Under the pieces are notes generated by a model. That model did not search any database and had not been told where the DNA came from. It saw nothing but the letters and a program-made list of their open reading frames with translations. From contig JAKAAL010000363.1 in NCBI GenBank assembly GCA_021802375.1, positions 1 to 5,388 on the forward strand: a stretch of 5,388 nt of DNA, written 5' to 3'. Position 1 is the stretch's first letter, and every line of letters starts with the position of its first letter. Positions 1 through 5,151 of the stretch are shown one piece after another. Position numbers and translations under genes: made by a program. The DNA is from Bacillota bacterium (GTDB taxonomy: Bacteria; Bacillota_E; Sulfobacillia; Sulfobacillales; Sulfobacillaceae).

Positions 1-49
1 GCGTTGGCAAGTGGTGCGGGCCGTTAAGGCGCAGTGGACACCGATCCAG

Positions 50-1090
50 TTAGCCGAAGAACTGAGCAAGCGTTGGGGCAAAGCGGGCGCGGACTGGAAC
101 CGGATTGCCGTCCTGCGACGTGAGTTGCCGGGTAAAAGCTTCCACACCGGCTGGCGAATAATCCCCAAACAACAAGAGCATCTGTTCCGGGTAGTCAATC
201 GAAAATAAGCCTCGGTTATAATCTATGAGGCTAATCCAAAGATCCGTGAGCGCGAGACTCCGCTGGAACAGCGAGCCCCGGCCATACGCCAGCCGATTGA
301 TTTCCACACTCGGGAAGATCTGGGCCACATTCAACTGCTCTGCCGTCCACGCAGCCGTAATCACGCCATCAATTTCCTGGACCCACGCCGCCTTCGTGAG
401 ATCAAAACCGACTTCATAGGACAGCGACTCGGCCGCGACATCCCACATATCTGGCCCCCACTGGTTCTCTTCGCCTCGATGCTCTTCAATCCACGCATAG
501 AGCACCCGCACAATCGGTTTGACACTATCAGCGGCCACCAGATGGTATTGGCGGGGCAGTCCTTGGCGATCCGGAAAGATGACCATCGCGCGTCGATCCA
601 GAATCAATTCCTCTTCCGTAGCCGTCGTCGCCACATCGGTAAACCCCACCGGATGAATCTCCGGCGTGGGATGATCAATAATCGCCGCCACTTCCGCACA
701 ACGCCGTTTAATCTCCGCCGTCTCCTGGAACCGGGGATTATCGGCATCCCGGTGACGCACGGTCCACCCCACGCGGGTATCATTATCCCCCGGCACATAC
801 CGGGCCACACTCCGCACTTGCTGCTGACGACGGGCCACGATAATTTGATCGATTTGCGACTCGTAATAGGCGTCCCGCAGATAGCGGAAACTCGGCTCAT
901 CGGGCGGTTTTTCCTGCGCTCCCATTTGGTTGTAGCGTTCAGCACGGCCCATTTGGGAGAAAAACTTGCCTCGGGCCTCCCGCTCAGCAGACTGGGCCAT
1001 CTGCAATCGGCTTTTCGCCAGCGCTTCAGGTAACAATAATCCGGTATGGGGATCAATCAACATGCCTGTCCACGAACCGTCATCAGGCAT
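50..1090 (-). CDS. phage portal protein, frame broken near its C-terminus
   Basis: Portal proteins form the dodecameric ring at one capsid vertex, through which DNA enters and to which terminase docks. Seen here: a helical N-terminal part (about residues 65-100) with an IDQIIVARRQQQVRSVARYV stretch, a GWTVRHRD strand, and then the pattern WVQEIDG...AAWTAEQLN...INRLAYGRGS...LIDYNRGLFS (about 235-300), which is typical of portal folds. The start is ATG at 1090, eight bases after AAGGGGG; the GTG at 1093 is an alternative. The frame stops at TAA 52-50 after 346 residues, whereas portals usually run about 400-530. The stop comes soon after the EAFTRQL segment, where the family normally continues. 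The +1-shifted frame is open to the window edge and reads NWIGV at about the place where related portals have a WI pair. A one-base frameshift near 58-62 (mutation, sequencing error or recoding) is therefore likely. The portal identity is fairly sure; the end is not. Confidence 0.78.
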   Translation of the reverse strand: MPDDGSWTGMLIDPHTGLLLPEALAKSRLQMAQSAEREARGKFFSQMGRAERYNQMGAQEKPPDEPSFRYLRDAYYESQIDQIIVARRQQQVRSVARYVPGDNDTRVGWTVRHRDADNPRFQETAEIKRRCAEVAAIIDHPTPEIHPVGFTDVATTATEEELILDRRAMVIFPDRQGLPRQYHLVAADSVKPIVRVLYAWIEEHRGEENQWGPDMWDVAAESLSYEVGFDLTKAAWVQEIDGVITAAWTAEQLNVAQIFPSVEINRLAYGRGSLFQRSLALTDLWISLIDYNRGLFSIDYPEQMLLLFGDYSPAGVEAFTRQLTSQDGNPVPVRARFAPTLAQFFG

Positions 1091-1174
1091 CACATCAACC
1101 CCCTTCCGAATAATATGTCACCCAATGTTCATCTAGGCATCCCACCCCAGAGTTCTCGGCACGAAAGGCCCTTC

Positions 1175-1501
1175 CTAATCCAACGTGGTTTTACGCGGCT
1201 TCGGCATCTCTGGCACTCCCGGCTTCGCCCAGCGACAGGCCGGGCAGAGCATCCGCCGCCCCACTTCTCGCGTCGCCGTGACCAAATGCGCCGGGTTCCG
1301 CGGCAACACCGGAAAAATTTGCGGTTCCGTCCCCGTCAATTCCAAGAAACGTAATCCCGTCTGATCTTCTTGACATTGCGTACAGGTAAAAGCCTCCGGT
1401 CGATCTAGTGGTTGCCAGACCACCCAAGGATTCTCATCATGCCGGATCGGCACCCCCTGCGGTTGTAAAACTGGCAGCGTGCCCGTCAACGGTCTCGGCA
1501 T
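1175..1501 (-). CDS. small zinc-ribbon protein of unknown function (108 aa)
   Basis: I do not recognise a specific family. The protein has two CxxC knuckles, C40-C43 (CTQC) and C86-C89 (CPAC), separated by 42 residues, which is the pattern of a four-cysteine zinc ribbon. The N-terminus is proline-rich and the C-terminus is basic (KPRKTTLD). No signal peptide or membrane segment is visible. I chose the ATG at 1501 because AGAGGGG lies about five bases upstream; the ATG at 1519 would add six residues but has no ribosome binding site. The gene lies between a 51-residue gene (67 bases upstream) and the portal gene (84 bases downstream), within the packaging/head cluster. It is probably co-transcribed with both. 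A structural or host-interaction role is possible, but nothing in the sequence decides it. Confidence 0.68.
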   Translation of the reverse strand: MPRPLTGTLPVLQPQGVPIRHDENPWVVWQPLDRPEAFTCTQCQEDQTGLRFLELTGTEPQIFPVLPRNPAHLVTATREVGRRMLCPACRWAKPGVPEMPKPRKTTLD

Positions 1502-1568
1502 CCTGACCCCTCTTTTCATTTTTATACACTCAACGCCGATAGAATCCCGTGATTTTTGATACCTTTAT

Positions 1569-1724
1569 TCATTCTTTCTGCATAGTCAAATCTTTCTCCG
1601 TTTTATCCACCCAGCGCGGCATCCGCGCGGCGCGTGATCCTCCCAGACTCTTCGCCAACTCCAACAGCTTCGCAATCTCTTCCGGGGTGCCTTCCACCAC
1701 TTGCCCCTGAATAACCGTTTTCAT
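1569..1724 (-). CDS. 51-residue protein with an EGTPEEIA motif
   Basis: This short gene begins with an ATG whose first bases overlap the TerL stop codon (ATGA, 1724-1721). It has a strong GAGGAGGGG ribosome binding site inside the end of TerL, so its translation is probably coupled to TerL. The product starts MKTVIQGQVVEGTPEEIAKL, continues into a Leu/Ala-rich helix (about 15-27) and ends with a basic, then charged tail. The N-terminal G-x-x-EGTPEE-I/L-A signature is shared with the 112-residue protein encoded upstream of TerS (GSLEGTPEELA), so the two probably carry the same small module. Proteins of this look are frequent in phages but have no defined job that I can name. Coding status rests on the binding site, the stop/start overlap and the shared motif. 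Confidence 0.72.
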   Translation of the reverse strand: MKTVIQGQVVEGTPEEIAKLLELAKSLGGSRAARMPRWVDKTEKDLTMQKE

Positions 1725-3334
1725 AGTGCTTTCCCCTCCTCATCAAAGAACTTCCGCACCCGCGCCACACTGATCGCCATACTCAGGCAATCCAGTCGAT
1801 CATCATGGGCCGAGGCGGGATATTGCGTGGCCTGTTCAAACAAGGGCCAGTGCTTGGCATGCACTTTGACGCCAATTTCCGGCACGAGAGTTCCCGGCTC
1901 CGTCTCCGTCGCGGCCCGTAATAACAGTTGCCCGGCCTCCGCATACGGCGACAGGGCCACAATGCGCCGTTTCACTTTCCCCCCATCACTGGTATGCGTC
2001 AAGGGGCGAATCGGGGACAGCATCTCCCGGCGCACATGCTGGACGAGTGCCATCTGATACGCATTCGCCTCAATCCCCAACGTGCGCGGCAACCAATCCC
2101 GATCCAAGTCCTTCAAATGTTGCGCTTGACTGGGGAAGTCCAGATGGCCATTCCAGAAGTCCAACACTAGCACATGGCGATCCGGCGTCAGCCCAATCAC
2201 GGTCGTGACAAATTCATCCGATCCCTGCAAGGCGGGGTCGCACGCCGCATAAATCTCCAGCGGATCGTCGTGATACCACCATTGTCCTGTTGGCTCGTCA
2301 TAATGCACATCGGCGGCGATATACCACCGCCACCAAGCGGGTTTGAACACTTGCGTTGCGGGATCCAACGGTTCGTTCAGATACTCTTGCGCAAAAGCCA
2401 AGGACCCAATCTTCGCCCGTTGGGCTTCCAAGGCGTCGCGACTCCAGCGGTCAGGCCACAAGGACGTATCATCGGCTTGAATCGCGCGGTAAATGTGCGT
2501 ATGATACACATCCGATCGTTGCAATAAATTGGCGAGCAGACTATCGTGATGCAGAATCGTCCCAATCATAATGGTCTGGCCGATGCCTGGATCCGCCAGC
2601 GGTTCGACGGCCCGATACCACCAATTGCGCAATTTGAGTCGTTGCTCCGGCGTCGCCACATGCTCATCAATCTCCAAATCATCGGCAATCGTCAAATCTG
2701 GGCGATATGCCCGACTGCGCAAGCCCCGCACACTGGCTCCGGCTCCCCGTGCCACCACCCGCACCGTCTCCTGTGCCACCGGATGGCCGAGCCGATCCGT
2801 GACAATCTGGCCCTGCGCGTCTCGTTGTGGATGCGCAATGAGGAGATCATGCGTCCGCCATTGCAACCCGTAATCTTCCCCGCATAATGGGCCAAAATCG
2901 TCCCGCAACGCTTCATTCTGCTCAATCTCTTTCTTAATCGCATCGGCAAACAGTTCGGCCTGTGTGCCGCTGCTCGATAAAATCACAATAAAGCGTTTGC
3001 GCCGAAAAACCGCACACCATAAGGGATAGAGAAAGCTGAAGAGGGTGCTCTTGGCGTGGTTTCGCGGGGCGGCCAAAATCGTCCCGCGGCCCGTCCGTTC
3101 TCCCGCTAACACCATCTCCATAATCTCCCGATGAAAGGGCGGCGTCTCACTGCGAAAATACTCCGGCACATACAAATGCCCAAATACAAACGGATCAGCC
3201 GCCGCCGCCTGAATCCGGCGTTGGCGCTGAATCTCCTGCACCACCGTCTGCTGCGTTGCGGGGTTGAGTTGTCCCCATTGGGCCAAAACCGAGGGCGGCA
3301 AGGAGAGCGTTGGCTCCGGCGGTATCGACGCCAT
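1721..3334 (-). CDS. terL: terminase large subunit (packaging ATPase-nuclease)
   Basis: TerL powers DNA translocation into the procapsid and cuts the genome at packaging start and end. The product is 537 residues, a usual TerL length. After a proline/glutamine-rich N-terminus comes the conserved FGHLYVPEYFRSETPPFHREI block (about 51-71), then a Walker A-like loop AAPRNHAKST (88-97), a coupling-type IVILSSSGTQAELF segment (116-129), ARGAGASVRGLR (195-206) and Walker B TIADDLE (215-221). The RNase H-like nuclease half shows CDPA (D366), GIEAN (E422) and AHDDRLDCL (D511/D512, D515) as likely metal ligands. I chose ATG 3334 because GGAGG lies six bases upstream; in-frame ATGs at 3364 and 3358 have no binding site. 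The start lies 140 bases inside terS. Its last codons contain the ribosome binding site of the 51-aa gene. Confidence 0.96.
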   Translation of the reverse strand: MASIPPEPTLSLPPSVLAQWGQLNPATQQTVVQEIQRQRRIQAAAADPFVFGHLYVPEYFRSETPPFHREIMEMVLAGERTGRGTILAAPRNHAKSTLFSFLYPLWCAVFRRKRFIVILSSSGTQAELFADAIKKEIEQNEALRDDFGPLCGEDYGLQWRTHDLLIAHPQRDAQGQIVTDRLGHPVAQETVRVVARGAGASVRGLRSRAYRPDLTIADDLEIDEHVATPEQRLKLRNWWYRAVEPLADPGIGQTIMIGTILHHDSLLANLLQRSDVYHTHIYRAIQADDTSLWPDRWSRDALEAQRAKIGSLAFAQEYLNEPLDPATQVFKPAWWRWYIAADVHYDEPTGQWWYHDDPLEIYAACDPALQGSDEFVTTVIGLTPDRHVLVLDFWNGHLDFPSQAQHLKDLDRDWLPRTLGIEANAYQMALVQHVRREMLSPIRPLTHTSDGGKVKRRIVALSPYAEAGQLLLRAATETEPGTLVPEIGVKVHAKHWPLFEQATQYPASAHDDRLDCLSMAISVARVRKFFDEEGKAL

Positions 3335-3689
3335 GCTGCACCTCCATCTGTCCTCCATGCTCAATCTTATCCGTGGGTTTGAGACCCCCCCGATCTAACA
3401 TGTCTTTAATTGCCGCCAAGCGGACAGGCTCCGACTCGGCGTTTTGCGCCAAGTCCAATTCCCGTAAAAAGTTCCGATAATTTTCTGACGCATATAACGC
3501 TAACACATCTTTTTGCGCATCTTCGACAAATGCGGCAATCTTAGCATTCCTTAACATCCGTGAGGCCACCGCCGCCAAGGAGTTATCATCCCCGTGATAG
3601 CCAGCCTGTCGTGCGGCTTTGGTGGCATTCCCCGATTGCACATATAATTGTACAAACCGAATTTGCCGCGGCGTCAGTGCTTTTGCCAT
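3195..3689 (-). CDS. terS: terminase small subunit
   Basis: TerS binds phage DNA, forms a ring and hands the DNA to TerL. The product is 164 residues. Its N-terminal part, LTPRQIRFVQLYVQSGNATKAARQAGY (5-31) followed by AVASRMLRNAKIAAFVED (40-57), is the helix-turn-helix signature of the Terminase_2 (P27/XtmA-like) small subunits. A helical oligomerisation segment follows (about 60-100). The last 46 residues are Gly/Ala/Pro/Ser-rich and are encoded in the stretch that overlaps terL in another frame, so that tail is probably shaped by the overlap. A stop codon in frame just upstream (TGA at 3698-3696) fixes ATG 3689 as the earliest start. The ribosome binding site is poor, and the stop of the preceding gene is only 16 bases away, so reinitiation by coupled ribosomes is plausible. 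Confidence 0.93.
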   Translation of the reverse strand: MAKALTPRQIRFVQLYVQSGNATKAARQAGYHGDDNSLAAVASRMLRNAKIAAFVEDAQKDVLALYASENYRNFLRELDLAQNAESEPVRLAAIKDMLDRGGLKPTDKIEHGGQMEVQHGVDTAGANALLAALGFGPMGTTQPRNAADGGAGDSAPTPDSGGGG

Positions 3690-3705
3690 CGTCCATCATC
3701 TCATT

Positions 3706-4044
3706 TCATCCTATTGCCTGAATGGGTATGCACTCAGAAAACCGCATACGATTGCCTAAAGCAAGGGCGTTAGCATGGGCACTACATTCACGAGGGTTCC
3801 TCCACAGGTTTGGCCCCGTTAACTCGATACTGAAGGGCTCGATAAGATACATCCACAGACTCCCCCCCGCCCGCCAATCGTCACAGAAGCGCGGCCCCTG
3901 GACGGGAGGAGAATAGAAATCAGGATAAAGCTGCGGCCAGCGTACTCTGTGTCGAGAGGCTTCCGGCAGCCGCTCTTGGATGGCTTGATACGCTGCCAAC
4001 TCTTCCGGTGTCCCTTCTAGCGATCCATTCGGATGTACTATCAT
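3706..4044 (-). CDS. 112-residue unknown protein with an EGTPEELA motif
   Basis: I recognise no family. The N-terminus, MIVHPNGSLEGTPEELAAY, carries the same G-x-x-EGTPEE-I/L-A signature as the 51-residue product after TerL, followed by a short helix. The remainder is rich in aromatic residues and proline (RWPQLYPDFYSPP, WRNPRE) and looks like a soluble, compact domain. It has two cysteines with no zinc-binding spacing and no membrane segment. The start is well supported: GGAGGG sits eight bases upstream, and the ATG shares one base with the TAA of the preceding zinc-ribbon gene (TAATG), a typical coupled junction. TerS follows after 16 bases. Base composition in the second half differs little from its neighbours. 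It may be a packaging accessory or a moron-type gene; the sequence does not say which. Confidence 0.7.
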   Translation of the reverse strand: MIVHPNGSLEGTPEELAAYQAIQERLPEASRHRVRWPQLYPDFYSPPVQGPRFCDDWRAGGSLWMYLIEPFSIELTGPNLWRNPRECSAHANALALGNRMRFSECIPIQAIG

Positions 4045-4412
4045 TAGCGTTTCCCTCCATGCCGGGGCTTCCGATAAATCGTCGCGCCGTTCGGTTCCTC
4101 TTCCATGACGCGCCGCGCGGTCTCATCTTCCAATTGCGTGCGCAAGCCTTCCCACCCACACACGCAGCGCACAGTCGCCTGCCAAGGATACAGATCCCGC
4201 CCACAGCTGGGACACGGCCATGCCAAAGCGTGGTCTCCAGCCATCACTTGCGCCCCGGTAATCCGGTGGCCATTCCGGCAGGTACCCGTGTGATCCACCA
4301 AATCCAGCCACGCTTTCTTGCGGCATACGGGACACGGCACCGTGGTAATCAAAATGCGCGGCGGGTATTTCTCGCAAACCGCTCGCGTTAAGGAATCATC
4401 CCAAGGATTCAT
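4044..4412 (-). CDS. double zinc-ribbon protein (122 aa), first gene of the packaging operon
   Basis: The protein contains two zinc-binding modules: C27-x2-C30 with C45-x3-H49 (CPVC...CRNGH), and C67-x2-C70 with C83-x-C85 (CPSC...CVC). A charged, basic tail follows. It resembles small rubredoxin/zinc-ribbon proteins that bind nucleic acid or protein, but no catalytic motif such as HNH is present and I cannot name a family. I chose ATG 4412 because GGAGG lies five bases upstream; a longer frame to 4454 has no binding site and would run into the terminator stem. It is the first gene after the late promoter and intrinsic terminator, and its stop overlaps the start of the next gene by one base. 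Its placement directly before terS, where many phages have HNH endonucleases or DNA-binding proteins, suggests a packaging or regulatory role, but that is inference. Confidence 0.8.
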   Translation of the reverse strand: MNPWDDSLTRAVCEKYPPRILITTVPCPVCRKKAWLDLVDHTGTCRNGHRITGAQVMAGDHALAWPCPSCGRDLYPWQATVRCVCGWEGLRTQLEDETARRVMEEEPNGATIYRKPRHGGKR

Positions 4413-4425
4413 GATAGCCTCCAAC

Positions 4426-4457
4426 AAAAAATCGTGCGACCCGTCCGGCCACACGAT
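4426..4457 (-). terminator. intrinsic terminator just after the late promoter
   Basis: On the minus strand an 11-bp stem is formed by 4457-4447 (ATCGTGTGGCC) and 4441-4431 (GGTCGCACGAT). It includes two G-T wobble pairs and has a 5-base loop, GGACG. A run of six T follows (4431-4426), then GTTGG. This is the classic form of a Rho-independent terminator in the direction of the genes. It lies after the predicted transcription start (about 4461) and only a few bases before the GGAGG of the 122-aa gene. Any transcript of that gene must pass through it. It may end transcripts of the regulator gene, or serve as an antitermination checkpoint for the late operon. Confidence 0.75.
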
Positions 4458-4460
4458 GAC

Positions 4461-4496
4461 ACTCTACAGTATACCAGAGCGTTTCGCGTGTGTCGA
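4461..4496 (-). promoter_or_regulatory. predicted late-operon SigA-type promoter
   Basis: The -35 element TCGACA (4496-4491) matches TTGACA at five of six positions. A 17-bp spacer follows, then TATACT (4473-4468), which matches TATAAT at five of six and has an extended -10 TGG directly upstream. Predicted start of transcription is near 4463-4460. It sits between the regulator gene and the packaging genes, where ArpU/RinA-controlled late promoters usually lie. The upstream edge of the -35 abuts the 11-bp repeats, so an activator bound to the proximal repeat would be centred near -41, the class II position. Confidence 0.7.
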
Positions 4497-4540
4497 ATCC
4501 TTTTACCATCCTTTTACCGTCCTTTTACCGCCTATTTTCC
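4497..4540 (-). repeat. 11-bp tandem repeats, probable regulator-binding array
   Basis: Read on the minus strand, three perfectly phased copies follow each other without gaps: GGTAAAAGGAC (4529-4519), GGTAAAAGGAT (4518-4508) and GGTAAAAGGAT (4507-4497). A degenerate fourth copy, GGAAAATAGGC (4540-4530), matches at 7 of 11 positions and overlaps the regulator stop codon TAG. The 11-bp period is close to one DNA turn, so all copies face the same side of the helix. The array ends exactly at the -35 hexamer. It is most simply read as a binding array for an activator, and the ArpU/RinA-like protein encoded immediately upstream is the obvious candidate (inference). Confidence 0.82.
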
Positions 4541-5083
4541 TCCCATGCTTTCGCCCGCTAAAGTTTTGCCATCCGATCCCCGATACCACAGCGACTCCAA
4601 ATCCGCTAACAACTCATCTTCATACCGCATGACCTTTTTGACCGAATCGGGCACATAGCCATGAAACCGATCCCCTGCCGCCAAAAAATCACGCGCCACC
4701 TGCTCATACGTCCCCCGGTCCCACCAGCGCCATTGCACAAAGCTTTGTTGCACATCCGTTAACGGCATCCACCAATCCCAAAACTGCGTCAACCGATCCG
4801 CGACCTCTTGAATCGCGGCATCCAATTGCCCTTGTTGAACAGCCAGCCGTTCCCGAATCGTTTCCCGGCTGATCACAATGCGCAGAGTCGGATTACTGAT
4901 CATGCCGACTTGTGCATGCGGCATCCCGTCAATGCGGGCACTCGCCACACTATCCCGCGGCAGGTTCGCCTGTTGCCCTTGATAGTATTCTTGCCGTGTC
5001 AATTCCAGAAACAACCGATGTTCATGCGGATAGGCTTGCAGCCGTGCCACGAGTTGCCGCCGATGGCGGATCTGAGGGGTCAT
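4532..5083 (-). CDS. ArpU/RinA-like phage late transcription regulator
   Basis: Proteins of the ArpU/RinA/LtrC group sit just before terS in Bacillota phages and switch on the packaging and morphogenesis operon. This 183-residue product has the matching layout. A basic helical N-terminus (5-45) is followed by a linker with NPTLRIVISRET (64-75) and a helix (about 78-97). The C-terminal part, WWMPLTDVQQSFVQWRWWDRG (104-124) then TYEQVARDFLAAG (125-137) and PDSVKKVMRYEDELLADL (145-162), resembles a sigma region 4-type helix-turn-helix. The family call rests on this pattern and on position, since overall similarity to known members cannot be measured here. ATG 5083 is chosen because AAAGGAGA lies 7-8 bases upstream; the longer frame to 5125 has no binding site. 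A terminator-like hairpin precedes the gene, and 11-bp repeats begin at its stop codon. Confidence 0.72.
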   Translation of the reverse strand: MTPQIRHRRQLVARLQAYPHEHRLFLELTRQEYYQGQQANLPRDSVASARIDGMPHAQVGMISNPTLRIVISRETIRERLAVQQGQLDAAIQEVADRLTQFWDWWMPLTDVQQSFVQWRWWDRGTYEQVARDFLAAGDRFHGYVPDSVKKVMRYEDELLADLESLWYRGSDGKTLAGESMGGK

Positions 5084-5100
5084 CGAACATTCTCCTTTCT

Positions 5101-5151
5101 CAATACAAAACGGCCATCCCGACACTCCCGGAGGAGTATCCGAATGGCCGT
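5101..5151 (-). terminator. terminator-like hairpin in the leader of the regulator gene
   Basis: On the minus strand a 19-position stem spans 5151-5133 and 5128-5110, with loop TCCG (5132-5129). The base is ACGGCCAT/ATGGCCGT (8 bp) and the top is GATACTCC/GGAGTGTC; between them are one T-G pair, one C-G pair and a single G-G mismatch. TTTTGTATTG follows (5110-5101), giving a fair although interrupted T-tract. The ribosome binding site AAAGGAGA of the regulator starts three bases later. There is no room for a promoter between hairpin and gene, so regulator mRNA must read through it. It could be an attenuator, or the terminator of a gene beyond the right edge. Confidence 0.65.

Noticed and set aside
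128..137. GGTAAAAG-like sequences elsewhere (near 130 and near 1383, plus strand), considered as further copies of the late-promoter repeat
   Set aside because: They match only eight bases, lie inside coding sequence and are on the opposite strand. Chance matches are expected.
11..208. Plus-strand open frame of 65 residues antisense to the portal gene
   Set aside because: It lies opposite the portal coding region, which shows family motifs on the minus strand, and has no ribosome binding site. The protein-like look is typical of a frame shadow.
479..1033. Plus-strand open frame of 184 residues
   Set aside because: It is entirely antisense to the portal, with His/Arg/Pro-rich composition typical of complement frames and no binding site.
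1521..1526. TATAAA on the minus strand before the one-zinc-ribbon gene, considered as a promoter -10
   Set aside because: No -35-like hexamer is found at 16-18 bp and there is no TGn extension. The gene is in line with its operon neighbours.
4462..4479. Inverted repeat CTCT...AGAG around the -10 element, considered as an operator
   Set aside because: The arms are only four bases long and flank a GTATAC core that is explained by the -10 sequence. This is too weak to claim.
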